A DNA stretch of 64,000 bases from Bartonella rattimassiliensis 15908 (GTDB lineage Bacteria; Pseudomonadota; Alphaproteobacteria; Rhizobiales; Rhizobiaceae): the NCBI RefSeq assembly GCF_000278215.1, contig NZ_JH725064.1, positions 553,575-617,574 on the forward strand. Direction: 5' to 3'. Below, piece after piece: positions 60,680-64,000 of the stretch (within the stretch, counting starts at the first letter, position 1; each line of letters begins with the position of its first letter). The notes beneath the pieces were generated by a model. It was not told the origin of the DNA. It saw only the letters and a program-made list of their open reading frames with translations, and ran no database searches. Both the position numbers and the translations under genes were made by a program.

Positions 60680-62107
60680 GTGAAAAAACAAAACTGGTCT
60701 GCGCTCTTGTTAGGTAAAAATGGTCTCTGCTTTTTGACATTTACAGGCGGTGTTGTATTACACGCCACCAATGTTTATAGTGTTATTACTATTTTACCCT
60801 CTCTTATGAATCATATTGGCAATAAAATATATTATTCCTGGGTAGCGACTGTCTTTATTACAGCTTCACTCCTTGGTACCTCACTTGCAACAAAAATATT
60901 AGGGAAACTAGGTCCTCGCAATACTTATGTTATCTTTGGACTTATTTTTACCCTAGGTACCTTCATGTGCAGCATTTCTTCATCTATGCCATTATTTTTA
61001 ATAGGACGTTTTATTCAAGGATTTGGAAGTGGTGCTTTGTTGTCTCTATCCTATTCCATGGTACGTATTATTTTTAATCCATCTTTATGGTCACACGCAT
61101 TAAGTATTATCTCTGGAATGTGGGGAATATCAACCTTGTTAGGACCAGCGATCGGAGGAGTTTCTATATATTATGGCATATGGAGAGCATCTTTTTGGAT
61201 CATTGGAGCATTAGCTATATTTTTCTCACTCATAGCTTTTAAAACTTTACCCAAAAAGAATGAGAACTATGTTCCAGTCCCCCCCCTCCCTCTTCTCCAG
61301 CTTCTCACACTCACCTTATTGATTTTTATCATTTCCGTTGGAGGAGCTATGGACACTACAATGGCAAAAATTTGTGGATTAATTATCGGACTGAGTCTTC
61401 TCTTTGCTCTAGCAAAAATCGAGTCATCTAGTCTTCATCCTATGTTGCCACGCAAATCTTTTTCTTTCTCTTCGGAAATTTTTCATGTTTACGCATTAAT
61501 ACTTGTTATGACGGCAATCGTATATAGTATAGAATTTTATTTTCCTCTTTTTCTTCAAGAGCTTCATGGACAAACGCCACTTATTTCTGGTTATATAGCA
61601 GCACTTATGAGCTTAGGATGGACATGTGGCGCCCTCTCAAGTGCTGGTGTATCAGCCAAAAAAATTCGCAGTATCATTGTGTACTCCCCCCTATTAAAAT
61701 TGTTAGGTATAGCTACCCTTTTATGGCTGATTCCAACAGAAGTTTCCACACTTGAATATATTTTTATTATCTGCTTAGCACTATTCTCTATTGGAATCAG
61801 TGCAGGTTTAGCATGGCCACATTTGCTCACACGAATCTTACAATGTGCAAATAACGAAGATGCACTACGTGCTAGCGAATCCCTTACTTCTGTACAACTA
61901 TTTTCAGCTGCATTAAGTGCAACTCTAGCAGGAATCGTCACCAATCTTGCCGGTCTCTTTAATCCTGGAGGAACAATAGGAATGATCTTAGCCGCCAAAA
62001 CTCTTCTTATAGTACTTATTGGTCTTTTATTTTTTCTTGCTATCCCATTAGCGCTGCGCATTTCTTACTGCATATTAAAAAATCCAACAGGACATTCTAA
62101 TAATTAA
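60680..62107 (+). CDS. MFS transporter (drug-efflux-like, 14-TM type possible)
   Basis: A 475-residue inner-membrane protein with 12 to 14 hydrophobic segments, longer than the DHA1 pumps elsewhere in the window. FLIGRFIQGFGSGALLSLSYSMVRIIF and ISGMWGISTLLGPAIGGVSIYYGIWRASFWI are the motif B and C regions, and motif C (GPAIGG) points to an exporter. The start is GTG at 60680 with only a weak ribosome binding site. The substrate is unknown. It converges on another MFS gene, with only 41 bases between their ends. Confidence 0.8.
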   Translation: MKKQNWSALLLGKNGLCFLTFTGGVVLHATNVYSVITILPSLMNHIGNKIYYSWVATVFITASLLGTSLATKILGKLGPRNTYVIFGLIFTLGTFMCSISSSMPLFLIGRFIQGFGSGALLSLSYSMVRIIFNPSLWSHALSIISGMWGISTLLGPAIGGVSIYYGIWRASFWIIGALAIFFSLIAFKTLPKKNENYVPVPPLPLLQLLTLTLLIFIISVGGAMDTTMAKICGLIIGLSLLFALAKIESSSLHPMLPRKSFSFSSEIFHVYALILVMTAIVYSIEFYFPLFLQELHGQTPLISGYIAALMSLGWTCGALSSAGVSAKKIRSIIVYSPLLKLLGIATLLWLIPTEVSTLEYIFIICLALFSIGISAGLAWPHLLTRILQCANNEDALRASESLTSVQLFSAALSATLAGIVTNLAGLFNPGGTIGMILAAKTLLIVLIGLLFFLAIPLALRISYCILKNPTGHSNN

Positions 62108-62148
62108 ATAAACATAAAAATGCTTTCTTCATTCAAAAGAAAAAAATA

Positions 62149-63348
62149 TTAAGCATGCTTCTCCATAGACCATGAGACACAAAAAATCATTAACCCTAAA
62201 AAAGTTAAAACACTCCCTAAAATAGCTGTATATTCATAACTATAGCCAAATTTTAAAACCAATGCTCCAGATTCCGCACCAAGAGCATTGGCAATATTAA
62301 AAGCAGACTGCATTAATGCTCCTGCCAAAATCTGTCCCTGTATTGCAACATCCATAATTTTTGTTTGTATAGAAGGCATAGCAGCAAAAGAAGTACCAAC
62401 CAAAAAGCATCCTATTGTTGCTGTTAACGAAGCATAAGAAAAAAAGAAAAAAAGAAAAAAAACAAAAACGCTCCAAAGCATAGAAAAAAATATCATCGGC
62501 GAAATGCCAATTTTAACAGCCAACTTAGGCCCCAAAAGATTTCCTCCCACCATCCCCAATCCAACCAATGGCATGATAAATGGTACCCATTCGAGTGGTA
62601 CACCCGAAATATGCATTAATGTTGATTTGATATAAGTGAAAATAGAAAATAATCCTGCTGCTCCCACCGAAACCATTGCCAAAAGAAGCCACACCTGCTT
62701 TTGCTTTAATGCGCTCATTTCACGTAAAGGGCTTGTTTTTGGTGTACTTGAATCACAAGGCAAAAAATTCCAAAGAAGCAAACAACACAATAAAGCAATC
62801 ATACCCACAAGGATAAAAGCAATCTTCCAACCAATAAGTTGGCCAATCCAAGTAGCCCCTGGAGCTCCCAAAACGGTTGCAATTGTTAAACCAAGCATAA
62901 CAGATCCAACAGCTTTAGAACGTTTATTTATTTCCACCATTGAAGAAGCAATCAAAGCCGCAAGTCCAAAATAGATTCCATGGGGAAGACCACTGAGAAA
63001 ACGTAATACGACTAATAGGCTAAAATCAGAAAAAAAGGCAGTGGCAATATTTGCTAATGCATAAAAAAACATCAACCCTATTAAAACAGTTTTACGTGAT
63101 ACCGGAGCTGTTACAACAGCCAAAAGAGGTGCTCCAATCACAACTCCCAATGCATAAGCAGAAATATATCGACCAGCAGTAGGAATATCAACATACGAAC
63201 TTCGTGCCATCTCTGGCAGTAACCCCATTGCAACAAACTCCGCAGTACCAATAGCAAAACTCCCCACTGCAAGAGCTAAAATTACTAAACGCCGTATTCT
63301 CGCATCAATCCTCGATGCCAGAACTTTTTGTTTATAAGAATCTTTCAT
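62149..63348 (-). CDS. MFS transporter of the AraJ/arabinose-efflux group (DHA1)
   Basis: A 399-residue, 12-segment membrane protein. The start LAVGSFAIGTAEFVAMGLLPEMA is the hallmark of the AraJ/YdhP-like DHA1 group; GAPLLAVVTAPVSRKTVLIGLM carries motif A and FLSGLPHGIYFGLAALIASSMV the fourth segment. Members export sugars, purine ribonucleosides or drugs. I chose ATG 63348; the frame is open to 63396. It is convergent with the preceding MFS gene. Confidence 0.82.
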   Translation of the reverse strand: MKDSYKQKVLASRIDARIRRLVILALAVGSFAIGTAEFVAMGLLPEMARSSYVDIPTAGRYISAYALGVVIGAPLLAVVTAPVSRKTVLIGLMFFYALANIATAFFSDFSLLVVLRFLSGLPHGIYFGLAALIASSMVEINKRSKAVGSVMLGLTIATVLGAPGATWIGQLIGWKIAFILVGMIALLCCLLLWNFLPCDSSTPKTSPLREMSALKQKQVWLLLAMVSVGAAGLFSIFTYIKSTLMHISGVPLEWVPFIMPLVGLGMVGGNLLGPKLAVKIGISPMIFFSMLWSVFVFFLFFFFSYASLTATIGCFLVGTSFAAMPSIQTKIMDVAIQGQILAGALMQSAFNIANALGAESGALVLKFGYSYEYTAILGSVLTFLGLMIFCVSWSMEKHA

Positions 63349-63454
63349 ATCATCACTTCTAAATAAGAATTTTAACTGTAGATATCTGTAATCCACACCA
63401 ACAAAAATTCAACACATCATTATACACCTGCTCAACAGCCATCAATGAAGTTTT

Positions 63455-63484
63455 AAGGAGGATTCTTTAATGAAAAATCTTTGA
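63455..63484 (+). other. strong ribosome binding site before a four-codon ORF
   Basis: A perfect AAGGAGG (63455-63461), 8 bases before ATG at 63470, opens MKNL and stops at TGA (63482-63484). It may be a gene remnant disabled by mutation or a leader peptide; no longer frame continues from it. Confidence 0.3.
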
Positions 63485-63679
63485 AGACCTAAAAGCTATA
63501 GATAATTCAACTATTTTTATCAGCTCTGCTAGATAATCCAATTTTACAGTAAAATCTTTATTAAAACGATATACTACACACTATAAACAATTTTTAAATT
63601 AGCCAAATAATACATTCCAAACAAGTGAATAATATCTCATCACTATGTTTACACAGATATAAACCTTCTCCCAAACTTA

Positions 63680-63802
63680 TTATTTCTTTTTCTTGTTCCG
63701 GGATGGGCATTTAAATGAGGCATTTTTTAGTATTAACGCATTATAATGATGTGCACAAACAGCAAAATTTTCTTTTTTGTTTAAACTTTTTTTGTTCACC
63801 AT
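63680..63802 (-). CDS. possible 40-residue protein
   Basis: On the minus strand AGAGGA precedes an ATG at 63802 by 8 bases and opens 40 codons: a Lys/Asn-rich start, a central segment with two cysteines and two adjacent histidines (VCAHHYNAL ... FKCPSR), and a run of four Lys at the end. The spacing of Cys and His could allow metal binding, but the protein is unfamiliar and very short. No neighbour helps. Confidence 0.3.
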   Translation of the reverse strand: MVNKKSLNKKENFAVCAHHYNALILKNASFKCPSRNKKKK

Positions 63803-64000
63803 TTTTCAATTCCTCTTATGAATATGAAAATGAAACATAATGCCACGGTTATAAAGCATATAACAGCTATAGAGAAGGTTTTATAATCATAATACAAATG
63901 AAATCATTGATTATAAAGACGGTCCCTATAAAAGGCTGTTAAGTTGCAAATGTGTTATAAACAAAATTTACAAAAAATTTTAAATTCATTTAGTGAAAAA

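Larger units (their letters stand above)
63397..64000. other. window-end spacer with possible micro-ORFs
   Basis: About 600 AT-rich bases. Two Shine-Dalgarno-led micro-ORFs are reported separately. Nothing else is open beyond about 40 codons. The 3' border is the window edge, so a gene may begin just outside. Confidence 0.45.

Noticed and set aside
61591..62061. Minus-strand ORF of 156 codons inside an MFS gene
   Set aside because: Antisense shadow; membrane-gene codon bias often leaves the opposite frame open.

Overview
The window is a stretch of AT-rich alphaproteobacterial chromosome, most likely Bartonella or a very close Rhizobiales relative; the species cannot be fixed from the sequence. 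The grounds are the alphaproteobacterial gene content (CckA, HdaA, a DksA lacking the zinc cysteines, NDUFS4- and NDUFS6-like complex I subunits, PurS/Q/L as separate proteins, dgt-argS-SPOR order) together with strong AT bias and long AT-rich spacers.

Layout. 0-1.4 kb: the end of an integrated element (a small conserved ORF and a tyrosine recombinase) abutting the 3' end of tRNA-Arg(TCT). 1.5-2.0 kb: NDUFS4-like gene and tRNA-Pro(TGG). 2.6-4.6 kb: hdaA and an AI-2E-type permease. 4.8-6.5 kb: purM-purN. 6.7-11.3 kb: cckA, a FliO-like membrane protein, dksA and a flavin reductase. 11.4-19.2 kb: rpe, purB, a small hydrolase, purC, purS, purQ, purL, bolA and the monothiol glutaredoxin. 19.2-20.5 kb: a Bcr/CflA-type MFS pump. 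20.6-21.2 kb: a decayed copy of an integrase gene. 21.5-31.7 kb: parC, aspS, rnd, ppx, ppk. 32.0-33.6 kb: CHCC zinc-finger protein and FAD monooxygenase. 33.7-43.4 kb: dnaE, recG, glmS, glmU. 43.4-51.2 kb: ccdA, an exported protein of unknown role, erpA, dgt, argS and a large SPOR protein. 51.4-55.6 kb: small membrane protein, ilvE, glpX, hom. 56.1-57.9 kb: a second, intact integrase with an AlpA-type regulator. 58.6 kb: tRNA-Glu(TTC). 59.3-63.4 kb: icd and a convergent pair of MFS transporters. The last 600 bases hold only possible micro-ORFs.

How it fits together. Most of the window is core metabolism and information processing. Seven purine genes (purM, N, B, C, S, Q, L) cover steps from FGAR/GAR to AMP; glmS and glmU make UDP-GlcNAc; ppk/ppx balance polyphosphate; bolA, the glutaredoxin and erpA serve Fe-S trafficking; cckA and hdaA are cell-cycle and replication control.

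No clearly new multi-gene system is present. The items most worth a second look are the paired integrase copies at 20.6 and 56.2 kb with a leader and hairpin preserved at identical spacing, a perfect 14-bp inverted repeat placed directly before the icd ribosome binding site, the integrase/small-ORF pair beside tRNA-Arg, and an unexplained exported protein in the erpA-ccdA-glmU run. Motif positions were read by eye; homology calls are from recognition, not database search.
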